A program made the translations under genes and the position numbers. The notes below the pieces were generated by a model. The model did no database searches. It saw nothing but the letters and a program-made list of their open reading frames with translations, and was not told where the DNA came from. 41,965 bases of DNA from Candidatus Pelagibacter sp. (GTDB lineage: Bacteria > Pseudomonadota > Alphaproteobacteria > Pelagibacterales > Pelagibacteraceae): NCBI GenBank assembly GCA_002689925.1, contig NZIO01000026.1, positions 1 to 41,965 of the forward strand, in the 5' to 3' direction. This document shows, piece by piece, positions 12,729-20,336 of the stretch. How positions within the stretch are numbered: the first letter of the stretch is position 1; the number at the start of each line of letters is the position of its first letter.

Positions 12729-14934
12729 TAAACTGTCAAATAAAACTAATAGCAATAGAAAACCAGATGTTATAACTGTTATTAATAATCATAAAATTGA
12801 TTTTAATATAGCAATACAATTAAGTCATTCAATGATAGCAACTGGTGTATCTGAAGGACAAAATCTAACACAATTAGCTATTGCTATTGGTGATAGAATA
12901 TTAGCTTTTTACAAAATAAATAAAAAGGCATCAATATCATTAAAGTTAGGTGTATTTATAATTAATTCATATAGCACATTATTTATGGTTGTTGTTAAAT
13001 TAATTAGAGAATATTATCAACATAATAAAGTTAAAACTGTTTATAAAGTTTATGCAGGTAAAAATAGAAATGATCTTAGAAAATTAGTAAAAGAATTTTC
13101 TGAAGTTTCAGATCCATATAAACCTTTATTATCCCGGGCTCCTGAATGGAAGTTTGGTACAGTAAAAATAGATAATGGTGAAGAAATTAGATTAATTAAA
13201 AATGTTAATCAAGATGTATTAGCAAATATTAATGAATATAATACACCTATTGTATTAAATGCAGTAAATAAAAAGCAATCAGTAGCTTATTATGTAAAAC
13301 CTGAAATATTTAATGTTTATCAATGGGCATTAAAAAATAATCAGAATTGTTTTGAACATAATTCAGTTAAAACAATATCAAAAGAAAGAGCATTGGCTAA
13401 GAAAAGAGAGGCTGAACAAGTGTTAAATGCGGCTAAGCCGTTTGTTGGAAAAGTATTTTATCAACAATATCAAGCAGATAACCGTGGTAGATTATATCCA
13501 TTATCAGCTTATTTAAATGAACTTAATTCAGATAATGCTAAAGGTATGCTTTCATTTGCTGAAGGTAAACCATTAGGTAAAACTGGATTAAATCAATTTT
13601 ATCATCATATAGCTAATATGTTTGGTGAAGATAAATTAGCACATGAAGACAAAGTTAAATTTGTAGAAAAAGAATATTATAACTTTGTTAAAATGGGTAA
13701 GGATCCCTGCAGTGCAAAAGGTTGGATGGAAGCAGAAGAACCATTTCAATTTTTATCAGCGGTTATGGAATTAGCTAAATTAGATGAACATTTTGTAGCA
13801 ATGGGTAATGTTGAAGATTTTATATCATATACCATTTGTTATAGAGATGGATCTAACAATGGCTTGCAATGGCTATTTAGTTTAGCTAGGGATGATAACC
13901 ATGCACATTTAGTTAATGTAAAACCTACAACAAATAATAAGCCAGGTGATATGTATTCACATGTAGCAGTTTCTGTTGTGGATAAAATGCATAAGGAAGC
14001 AGAAAAAGCAGATCATATAGCATTAGATTATTATAATTTATATTTTAAAGGTATAGAAAAACTTAGAAATAGGTTTAGAAATGCTGAATTAAATAATAAT
14101 AAAAAATCTGAGCTATATAAAAAACTAATTAAATGGTATCAAAGAAGATATAAAAAGGAACTTAAATTAACTGATATTATTTATTGGGATAAGTCTAAAT
14201 TTACCGTTAAAGAATGGCGTAAAATTGTTAAACGAAATGTTATGACTTATGGTTATAGTGCAACCAAACAAGGTATGGGTGAACAAATAATACAGGATAC
14301 TAGAGATATAGATAATGTATATTTGAGTAATAAACAACATTCAGCGGCTAGGGCTTTAGGTGCTCTTGTTTATTTAACAATTGAACAAGAATTTCCTATG
14401 GTTTCAGAAACAATGAGACTGTTTAAAGATAATTGTGAAATATATATGAAAACTACTGGTAAACAGTATTTTCATAAAACATTAATAAGCAATTTTCCTT
14501 TTACACAAAAATATGTCAAATATAAACGTGGTATTGTATTTGTTCATGACGGTTTATATGTACAAAATCAAGATAAATCATATAAATGGGATTATCAATT
14601 AGAATTAATTATTAAAACAGAATTAGCAGTACAAAATATTAGTAAGGCTAAGGCTGGAATAAGTCCTAATACAATTCATAATTTGGACTCATTACATTTA
14701 ATGCTTGTAATTGATAAATGTAACTTTGATATTGTATCAGCACATGACAGTTATGGTTCACATGCTTGTAATGTGGTTGATATGCAAAAATGTATCAGAG
14801 AACAATTTAAATATATTATAGACCAAGATCCACTTCAACATATATTAAATGAAACTGGAAATTTGGTACCTATGATTAAACGTGGTAATTTAGATAGTAG
14901 TGAAATATTACAATCTGAATTTGCCTTTGCATAA
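12646..14934 (+). CDS. Single-subunit DNA-dependent RNA polymerase, T7-like
   Basis: A 762-residue polymerase (T7: 883) that transcribes phage genes from its own promoters. Landmarks in order: QADNRGRLYPLSAYLN (T7 DWRGR motif, about 277), catalytic D401 in YRDGSNNGLQ (T7 D537), motif B KRNVMTYGYSATKQG with K529 and Y537 (T7 K631 and Y639), and catalytic D701 in AHDSYG (T7 D812). All catalytic residues are intact. It is shortened mainly in the N-terminal part, which in T7 helps recognise promoters. The start has a perfect AGGAGG. Likely cognate promoters are the six TCTATRYCTTACAGA elements in this window. Confidence 0.97.
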   Translation: MLKEQLNNLETLGPVGIKIRTQMEMLFDKLSNKTNSNRKPDVITVINNHKIDFNIAIQLSHSMIATGVSEGQNLTQLAIAIGDRILAFYKINKKASISLKLGVFIINSYSTLFMVVVKLIREYYQHNKVKTVYKVYAGKNRNDLRKLVKEFSEVSDPYKPLLSRAPEWKFGTVKIDNGEEIRLIKNVNQDVLANINEYNTPIVLNAVNKKQSVAYYVKPEIFNVYQWALKNNQNCFEHNSVKTISKERALAKKREAEQVLNAAKPFVGKVFYQQYQADNRGRLYPLSAYLNELNSDNAKGMLSFAEGKPLGKTGLNQFYHHIANMFGEDKLAHEDKVKFVEKEYYNFVKMGKDPCSAKGWMEAEEPFQFLSAVMELAKLDEHFVAMGNVEDFISYTICYRDGSNNGLQWLFSLARDDNHAHLVNVKPTTNNKPGDMYSHVAVSVVDKMHKEAEKADHIALDYYNLYFKGIEKLRNRFRNAELNNNKKSELYKKLIKWYQRRYKKELKLTDIIYWDKSKFTVKEWRKIVKRNVMTYGYSATKQGMGEQIIQDTRDIDNVYLSNKQHSAARALGALVYLTIEQEFPMVSETMRLFKDNCEIYMKTTGKQYFHKTLISNFPFTQKYVKYKRGIVFVHDGLYVQNQDKSYKWDYQLELIIKTELAVQNISKAKAGISPNTIHNLDSLHLMLVIDKCNFDIVSAHDSYGSHACNVVDMQKCIREQFKYIIDQDPLQHILNETGNLVPMIKRGNLDSSEILQSEFAFA

Positions 14935-14948
14935 CAATAGGAGAAAAA

Positions 14949-15095
14949 ATGTTTGATAAATATGTATATCCAATATTAGAAAAAATTGGTGAAGGTATAG
15001 AAAAAATATACTGGTTTTGTTCTAATAACAAACAAGAAGTAACTTGGTTTAGTTTAGGTTTCATTGTTTGTATGTTAATAAATTTAATAATTTAG
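14949..15095 (+). CDS. 48-residue membrane micro-protein
   Basis: Starts MFDKYVYPILEKIGEGIEKI and ends with a membrane segment (WFSLGFIVCMLINLII). The ribosome site AGGAG lies six bases before the ATG. It sits between the RNA polymerase and bS21 with tight spacing. No function assigned. Confidence 0.6.
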   Translation: MFDKYVYPILEKIGEGIEKIYWFCSNNKQEVTWFSLGFIVCMLINLII

Positions 15096-15111
15096 AGAGG
15101 AGGTAATTGTT

Positions 15112-15339
15112 ATAATAAATAAATCACAAAAACGAGGTAATTTTATTGTTATTGTAAGAGATAATAATCTTGAAAAAGCACTTCGTAAAATGAAAAATAA
15201 ATCTAGCAAATTAGGTATATTAAAAACATACCGTGAAAGGCAAAGATATGAAAAACCATCTGAAGTAAAAGTAAGAAAAGCTAAAGAAGGTAGAATTAAT
15301 CTTTTTAAAGCTAAAAGATTAAGAGAAAAAAACTTATAA
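15112..15339 (+). CDS. rpsU: Ribosomal protein bS21 homologue with a non-ATG start
   Basis: About 75 residues. The body reads FIVIVRDNNLEKALRKMKNK, then SSKLGILKTYRERQRYEKPS, then a Lys/Arg-rich C-terminus. The pattern NxxLEKALRxxK...K.GIL...R.R..YEKP is diagnostic of bS21, the 30S protein near the 16S 3' end that helps initiate translation; phage copies are known in pelagiphages. A perfect GAGGAGG (15097-15103) precedes the frame but no ATG, GTG or TTG lies in register. Candidate starts are ATT at 15106, ATA at 15112 or ATA at 15115; spacing best suits 15112. An internal ATG would remove the conserved N-terminus. A rare start codon could give expression that depends on initiation conditions. 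Confidence 0.88.
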   Translation: MINKSQKRGNFIVIVRDNNLEKALRKMKNKSSKLGILKTYRERQRYEKPSEVKVRKAKEGRINLFKAKRLREKNL

Positions 15340-15352
15340 TTTATAAAGCTTT

Positions 15353-15374
15353 TCCTAATTCTATGTCTTACAGA
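15353..15374 (+). promoter_or_regulatory. Phage RNA polymerase promoter candidate P5 (rightward)
   Basis: TCCTAATTCTATGTCTTACAGA, core at 15360-15374, followed by AAAACG. The 22 bases equal P3 in reverse orientation. It lies 14 bases after the bS21 stop and directs transcription into the palindrome region and the late genes. Confidence 0.77.
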
Positions 15375-15387
15375 AAAACGTAAAGCT

Positions 15388-15417
15388 TAAGGCTTATATA
15401 AGCTTATATAAGCCTTA
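15388..15417. repeat. Perfect 30-bp palindrome
   Basis: Each half reads outward from the central AGCT as TTATATAAGCCTTA to the right and its complement to the left; all 15 base pairs match. On RNA it would make a strong hairpin; on DNA it could be a cruciform or a binding site for a dimeric protein. Confidence 0.85.
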
Positions 15418-15528
15418 GGCCTATATAAGCCTTATAAGCCATAAATAAATATATATATAAGTATATAAGCCTATATAAGCCTAATAAGCTATAGGCTAAT
15501 TTATGCCAAAGGCGTCAAAATACCTATT

Positions 15529-15543
15529 TCTATACCTTACAGA
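15529..15543 (+). promoter_or_regulatory. Phage RNA polymerase promoter candidate P6 (rightward)
   Basis: TCTATACCTTACAGA followed by CAACAGAG. It is the last copy of the element and stands 88 bases before the first late gene (putative small terminase). Confidence 0.75.
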
Positions 15544-15631
15544 CAACAGAGCGTTGTTGTATGTGGTCGAAAGTTTTAATAGCTTGTGACTTATATATTA
15601 AAATAACTTTAATTTGATAGGCGGTATAATT

Positions 15632-16012
15632 ATGGCTGGAAAGGGCGGAGCTAGGCCTGGGGCTGGTAGGCCTCCAAAAAGTACAGTTGAAAAAAGTACC
15701 ATAGATAAATCAAGTATAGATAAGTTAAAAAAATTAGGTATAGATCCTATTAATATATTAGTCAAAGAATTATCTAAGCTTAAAGGCAAAGATGATTTTA
15801 GATCACAAAATTTACGAGTTCGAATAGCTGAAAAGCTTTTGGAATACGGGTATCAAAAGCAACCAGTTGGTCAGGCTTCATTGCAACAGGCAAATGTGCC
15901 AATTTTAACTATTGTGCAAAAAACTGAACCAACGCTTAAACCCGCAATAGAGTTACAAAATAGTGAAGCTGTTATAGATCAAGGCGCAAGTAATGAAGAC
16001 GAAACAAACTGA
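15632..16012 (+). CDS. Putative terminase small subunit
   Basis: A 126-residue protein. The ATG at 15632 gives the typical N-terminus MAGKGGARPGAGRPPKS; a TTG-started extension at 15614 lacks support. The G/R/P-rich start, followed by helical region KLKKLGIDPINILVKELSKL and RVRIAEKLLEYGYQKQP, is common in phage small terminases and related DNA-binding proteins. It is the first late gene, two genes ahead of the large subunit. Small terminases recognise the packaging site. The motif is suggestive rather than diagnostic. Confidence 0.65.
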   Translation: MAGKGGARPGAGRPPKSTVEKSTIDKSSIDKLKKLGIDPINILVKELSKLKGKDDFRSQNLRVRIAEKLLEYGYQKQPVGQASLQQANVPILTIVQKTEPTLKPAIELQNSEAVIDQGASNEDETN

Positions 16013-16340
16013 GAAAGTTTATAAAGTATACATCACATACTATACCGACGGTTCTTACTATATTGGTTTTACCGGTAAATACGGAACGGCATTAGCTACT
16101 TATTTTGGATCAAATATGATCAAAGATAAGCTGGTAAGTCATAAAGAAATAGTTTTTGAATCTAAATCAAAAGCTACGACTAAACTTTTTGAGCTTCTTT
16201 TACAATTATCCCGTTTGGATTCCTCTTGGTGTGTGAACAGCATGTTAAACGTAAGAGTTAGAAAAGAGCACATGAAGGACTTACCTAAGTTCAAATTAAC
16301 TTTTGAAAACGATAAATACAACAATAAAGATAAACAATGA
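15993..16340 (+). CDS. GIY-YIG-like protein, possible nuclease
   Basis: A 115-residue protein. YKVYITYYTDGSYYIGFTGK near the N-terminus followed by TYFGSN resembles the GIY-YIG core (first strand tyrosine, DGxYYIG second strand, then YxGS), and KATTKLFELLLQ could supply the acidic helix. The exact GIY triplet reads YIT and the catalytic Arg is not obvious, so it may be a degenerate member. It overlaps the small terminase by 20 bases and the lysozyme by 4. A nuclease beside the terminase could help in packaging, as HNH proteins do in other phages. Confidence 0.55.
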   Translation: MKTKQTEKVYKVYITYYTDGSYYIGFTGKYGTALATYFGSNMIKDKLVSHKEIVFESKSKATTKLFELLLQLSRLDSSWCVNSMLNVRVRKEHMKDLPKFKLTFENDKYNNKDKQ

Positions 16341-16783
16341 ATATAGATAAATTAAGAGAACAATTAAAAATTGATGAAGGTATTAAATACGAAATTTATA
16401 ATGATCATTTAGGATATCCTACATTTGGTATAGGTCATTTAATTACTGAAAAAGATCCTGAATATGGTAAACCTATTGGAACTAAAATTTCTGAAGATAG
16501 GGTAAATGAAGTATTTAATTCTGATGTTCAATTATATATTAATGAAACTAAAAAAATATTTTCAGATTTAGAATTTAAACCTGATTTAATACAATTAGTG
16601 CTTGTTAATATGTGTTTTAATATGGGTGCTCCAAGATTAACTAAATTTAAAAAATTTATTGCTGCAATTAATGATGAGCAATGGGCTGAAGCATCTGTTG
16701 AAATGATGGATAGTTTATGGGCTAAACAAGTTGGTTCAAGAGCTGAAAGATTAAGAGATATAGTTTTACAACAAGCTAATTGA
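16337..16783 (+). CDS. Endolysin, T4-type lysozyme (GH24 muramidase)
   Basis: A 148-residue soluble enzyme that cleaves the glycan strands of peptidoglycan. The catalytic triad is visible at the spacing of T4 lysozyme: E14 (DEG), D23 (YNDHLG) and T29 (YPTFGIGH), corresponding to T4 E11, D20 and T26. A second conserved block is NMCFNMGAPRLTKFKKF. No signal peptide, so release depends on the holin encoded at 453-836, about 16 kb away. It is unusually placed between the small and large terminase genes, so it is expressed with the late packaging genes. Confidence 0.93.
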   Translation: MNIDKLREQLKIDEGIKYEIYNDHLGYPTFGIGHLITEKDPEYGKPIGTKISEDRVNEVFNSDVQLYINETKKIFSDLEFKPDLIQLVLVNMCFNMGAPRLTKFKKFIAAINDEQWAEASVEMMDSLWAKQVGSRAERLRDIVLQQAN

Positions 16784-16833
16784 GAGCATAATAACAAATC
16801 TTTGGATATATATTCTAAATATAGTAAATAAAT

Positions 16834-18117
16834 ATGAATCATAAAATAGAACTTTTCGATTTTCAACAGGAAGTTTTAATTGATCCGGCCAGATTTAAAA
16901 TTATGGCTTCTGGAAGAAGAGTTGGTAAATCATATTTAGCAGCCGTTGCTGCATATAATCACTGTTTAGAAAAACCGAATAGAAGAGCTTTAATTATTGG
17001 ACCCACTGTTTCAATGATTAGGGAATCTATTTGGCAAACATTAAAAAGTCTTGTTCATCCGGATCACATAAATGGTTATCCAAGAGAAATTGATTTAGAA
17101 ATAAGATTTATTAATGGGTCCAAGATTACCTTAAAAGGGTTTGATAGACCAGATAGTTTAAGAGGTATTTCACCATCTCCTACATTTATTGTATTAGATG
17201 AATTTGCTTTTATTAAACAAAATGCATTTACTGAGGTTATATTACCTATGACTTCAGATCCACAAAGAAGAGCAAGTGTATTTGTAATAAGTACACCAAA
17301 AGGAATAACCAATGACTTTTATAAATTATGGGTTAAAGGTCAAGAAGATAAAAATGGTTTATGGAAGTCTTGGCAATTTACTGCTGAACAAGTTAGACCA
17401 GATATGAAAGAAGAAATTGAACTTGCTCGGGTTACAATGGATGAAAAATCATTTAACCAAGAATATTGTGCCACCTTTAATAATACTGGTGATGCTGTAT
17501 TTTACAATTTTAATAGAGATATACATGTAACAGATAATTTGTTACCAATTGAGCCAGGTGAGCCAATACATATTAGCATTGATTTTAATGTTAAGATAAT
17601 GGCTTCAACTGTATGGTGTCATAGAGGTAACCAATTACATGCATTGGATGAGTTTTATGGTAATGCTGATACTCATCAATTAATAAGATCTATAAAAGGT
17701 CGATATAAAAATAGAGATATAATATGTTATCCTGATGCTTCAGGTAGAGCAATGAAAACAAGTGCTGCTACAGGTAGTACTGATTTTAGTATATTAAGAA
17801 ATGCTGGGTTTAAGGTGTTAGCTAGGTCAAAGCAACCACCTATAATTGATAGTGTTAATAGTGTTAATGCTTTACTAAAAGATGCTAAAGGTAATACAAG
17901 ATTATATTTTAATAAAAATAAAACACCAAGAACAATTGCTTCAATTGAAACAACCACTTGGAAAGAAGGTTTTACTACAGGTATGGATAATGCCATTATA
18001 GATAAATCAAAAGGTGTTGAACACTTTTCTGATGGCATAAGATATATATGTGAATTTCTATACCCGATAGGTAAACATAAACCACAAGTTATCCGTGATA
18101 AAGGGTGGTCATTTTAA
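16834..18117 (+). CDS. Terminase large subunit
   Basis: A 427-residue packaging motor. ATPase domain: Walker A SGRRVGKS (26-33) and Walker B FIVLDE with D122-E123, followed by the coupling motif VISTPKG. RNase H-like nuclease domain: HISIDFNV (about 247, first acid) and YPDASGRAMKTSAATG downstream. The size suits siphovirus terminases of the SPP1/T4-like fold. No strong ribosome site is visible before the ATG, and a 50-base gap separates it from the lysozyme gene. Confidence 0.95.
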   Translation: MNHKIELFDFQQEVLIDPARFKIMASGRRVGKSYLAAVAAYNHCLEKPNRRALIIGPTVSMIRESIWQTLKSLVHPDHINGYPREIDLEIRFINGSKITLKGFDRPDSLRGISPSPTFIVLDEFAFIKQNAFTEVILPMTSDPQRRASVFVISTPKGITNDFYKLWVKGQEDKNGLWKSWQFTAEQVRPDMKEEIELARVTMDEKSFNQEYCATFNNTGDAVFYNFNRDIHVTDNLLPIEPGEPIHISIDFNVKIMASTVWCHRGNQLHALDEFYGNADTHQLIRSIKGRYKNRDIICYPDASGRAMKTSAATGSTDFSILRNAGFKVLARSKQPPIIDSVNSVNALLKDAKGNTRLYFNKNKTPRTIASIETTTWKEGFTTGMDNAIIDKSKGVEHFSDGIRYICEFLYPIGKHKPQVIRDKGWSF

Positions 18118-18551
18118 GCTGTGCTTATATCAATATACATAATAAAGTTAATCAATGGTAGCTATTAATCAAATGGCACTTTACCATTGGTGTTTAAGGC
18201 TTTTATTTAATTGTGTGGTCCGAAAGCCAATCATTCGGTCCGAGCTTTTTCAATTTTAACCGCCTAGAGCCTAGTAAAAACTATGTTTAGCCTGGTAAAG
18301 GTGGCTGTACGTACTGAGCGCTTTCAATTTGAATAGAACTGACTAAAAATAATGAGGCTCGGGGCGTTATGGGCTTGGGGCGTAAAAATAAAAAGGACCC
18401 GATCCCCCCTTCCCGGAGTCGGTCGGTTGGTCATTTGCACTTTCACACGATTCAATTTTTTTTGATTCCATCGACGGCTAATCAAAACTTTTTTTAATTT
18501 TAATTTGAGTAAGTTTGTAACTTCTCTACTAACGTTTTAGGAAAACACATA
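18118..18551. other. Gene-free, partly GC-rich segment between terminase and portal
   Basis: A 434-base stretch with stops in all frames. It contains a hairpin CAATGGTA/TACCATTG (18153-18160 with 18182-18189), a direct repeat GGTCCGA (18217-18223 and 18237-18243) forming a CCGAA/TTCGG hairpin followed by a T-run at 18246-18250 that could terminate the terminase transcript, and a GC-rich block at about 18355-18435 whose composition differs sharply from the rest of the window. A packaging or end-formation site is plausible here. Confidence 0.6.
18357..18383. repeat. GC-rich direct repeat GCTYGGGGCGT x2
   Basis: GCTCGGGGCGT (18357-18367) and GCTTGGGGCGT (18373-18383), one mismatch, 16-base period, followed by a C6 run and GTCGGTCGG at about 18418-18426. 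Directly repeated G-rich motifs beside terminase genes are typical of terminase-binding or cleavage sites. Confidence 0.6.
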
Positions 18552-20141
18552 ATGTCAATAAAATATACAAATAGTTCAATTGTTAAATCAGGAAGAACTA
18601 CAAAAGGCCCGGGATATCCAAATGATGAATACCTGAGTCAAGTAAATGAATGGAAACGAAACAGAGCAGTTGTTCAAGGTCCATCATATACAAAAGATTT
18701 CGATACAGTACCAAGTTCTGATAATTTATTATTACCTTTTAACCCTACAATGACTCAATCTCAATATGATTTTTATAAAGCTGAGGCTGAAGTTCCAGGT
18801 GTTACATCAGAATTTGCTAAAATGATTATTGGTGGTTTATTACGTAAACAGCCATTATTAGAAATAAATAATGCACCTATAGAAGCTAAATCTTGGATTT
18901 TAGATGAAATAGGAAGTGATAAATCTAACTTATTATCATTTTTAGGAAATGCTTTATGGGAAGAAATGCAAACTTCAAGAGCATGGGTACAAATAGATTA
19001 TCCAACAGTTGATTTAGAAAATTTAACACCTGAAGAAAGAAGACAGGTTAAACCTTATCCAATATTACATACAGCAGAAAATATTGTTAATTGGTCTATA
19101 GATACAGATTATAAAGGTCAAGTTAAATTAAATCAACTTATAACAAGATATTTTACATTAGAAGACGATCCAAATTCACCATATCATCCAAAATATATAG
19201 ATACTGTACAAGTACATAAATTAGATGAAAACGGATTATATAATATTAATACATTTATTAGAAATACATCAGATACTCCTTCATTTATTGATGGTGGTAT
19301 TGATTATAATTTTGATCAATTAACAGATGAATGGATTGCAAAAGGTACAAATAGTAATTTATTTATAAATGGTGATAGAATGGATTATATTCCATTTTTT
19401 CCATTAAACGGTTCAATTGATACGGTTGATCCTATGATGACACCTATTGTTAATAGAGAAATTGCTTTATATAATAAAATATCAAGAAGAAACCATTTAT
19501 TATATTTATCTGCAACATATACACCTGTAGTTAAATCAGATTCATTATCAGATACTGAAAAGAACGATCTTGTAAGACAAGGATTAGGTACTTGGATGTT
19601 TGTTAATAAAGATGACAGTGTTGAAACATTACAAACACCTACAGATGCTTTAAAAGATATGGAAGCAGCTATTAAAAATGCATATGATGAATTAACTAGA
19701 ATTGGTGTAAAAATGTTAAGCTTAGAGCCTAACAATTCCGATCAATCCGGTGTAGCTTTATCACTTAGAAACGCATCTCAAAATGCAGCACTTGCTACAT
19801 TAAATGCAAAAGTTTCTGAGTCTATGAAAAAAATTATTAAACACATGATTAATTGGAGATATGATATAAATATTTCTGAAACTGATATAAGATTTAATTT
19901 ATCTAGTGACTTTAATCCTAGTCCAAGAGGTTCTGATTGGATGAGATTAATAACTGAATGGTATCAAGGTGGATTAATTCCAAGATCAACATTTATAGAA
20001 ATAGCAAAACATAATGATGCTTTACCAACTGATTATAATGATATTAGTGGTTTAGATGAAATTTCTAATGATGAAAGAATTATATCTCCTAGAGAACAAT
20101 TTCAACAAGAACTTTCCTCTATTCAACAAGAAGAGGATTAA
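18552..20141 (+). CDS. Portal protein (DUF4055 type)
   Basis: A 529-residue protein forming the dodecameric ring through which DNA enters the head. It has the DUF4055 portal pattern: QYDFYKAEAEVPGVTSEFAK, then GGLLRKQPLLEI (the F/L-R-K-x-P motif), YPILHTAENIVNW, and helical stem and crown with LRNASQNAALATLNAKVSES. It ends in a Gln/Glu-rich tail. It is the first gene after the gene-free segment and precedes the head genes, although ribonucleotide reductase genes are inserted in between. Confidence 0.88.
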   Translation: MSIKYTNSSIVKSGRTTKGPGYPNDEYLSQVNEWKRNRAVVQGPSYTKDFDTVPSSDNLLLPFNPTMTQSQYDFYKAEAEVPGVTSEFAKMIIGGLLRKQPLLEINNAPIEAKSWILDEIGSDKSNLLSFLGNALWEEMQTSRAWVQIDYPTVDLENLTPEERRQVKPYPILHTAENIVNWSIDTDYKGQVKLNQLITRYFTLEDDPNSPYHPKYIDTVQVHKLDENGLYNINTFIRNTSDTPSFIDGGIDYNFDQLTDEWIAKGTNSNLFINGDRMDYIPFFPLNGSIDTVDPMMTPIVNREIALYNKISRRNHLLYLSATYTPVVKSDSLSDTEKNDLVRQGLGTWMFVNKDDSVETLQTPTDALKDMEAAIKNAYDELTRIGVKMLSLEPNNSDQSGVALSLRNASQNAALATLNAKVSESMKKIIKHMINWRYDINISETDIRFNLSSDFNPSPRGSDWMRLITEWYQGGLIPRSTFIEIAKHNDALPTDYNDISGLDEISNDERIISPREQFQQELSSIQQEED

Positions 20142-20153
20142 TAGGGGGATTGT

Positions 20154-20231
20154 ATGACTTGGTGGCAATTTAATACAATTATACTAACATTAATGTTAAT
20201 ATTGGCTTTATATCAAGGAGGCCATATTTAA
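20154..20231 (+). CDS. 25-residue membrane micro-protein
   Basis: MTWWQFNTIILTLMLILALY then QGGHI. A single membrane span with a GGGGG-containing ribosome site (20144-20148). Lies 12 bases after the portal stop. Function unknown; one of a set of tiny membrane peptides in this genome. Confidence 0.55.
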   Translation: MTWWQFNTIILTLMLILALYQGGHI

Positions 20232-20239
20232 GAAAGAAA

Positions 20240-20323
20240 ATGAAATACACACTATTTATATTTTTAACAATATACTTAGCTTCTATTACTATACTTGCTG
20301 CAAAAGCTTATATGGTAATATAA
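20240..20323 (+). CDS. 27-residue membrane micro-protein
   Basis: MKYTLFIFLTIYLASITILA then AKAYMVI, resembling a lone signal peptide or membrane anchor. The nearest strong ribosome site (AAGGAGG, 20215-20221) is 18 bases upstream, so translation may be weak or coupled. Ends 13 bases before nrdA. Confidence 0.45.
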   Translation: MKYTLFIFLTIYLASITILAAKAYMVI

Positions 20324-20336
20324 TTAAAATAAGGTA

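Larger units (their letters stand above)
15353..15631. other. Candidate replication origin: AT-rich iterons between two promoters
   Basis: Between promoters P5 and P6 is a low-complexity segment (about 15381-15500) with seven ATAAGC copies, five of them as TATATAAGC, on one strand and their inverse on the other, including a 30-bp perfect palindrome and an inverted repeat GCCTATA/TATAGGC (15469-15475 with 15490-15496). T7 places its primary origin immediately after the RNA polymerase gene, at two polymerase promoters followed by AT-rich DNA; the arrangement here is closely similar. No protein gene is present. Confidence 0.55.

Noticed and set aside
15391-15500. CRISPR array
   Set aside because: Repeats are short, overlapping and palindromic with no unique spacers of constant length.
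15614-15631. TTG start for the small terminase
   Set aside because: The ATG at 15632 gives the usual MAGKGGARPGAGRPP start and has GGCGG upstream.
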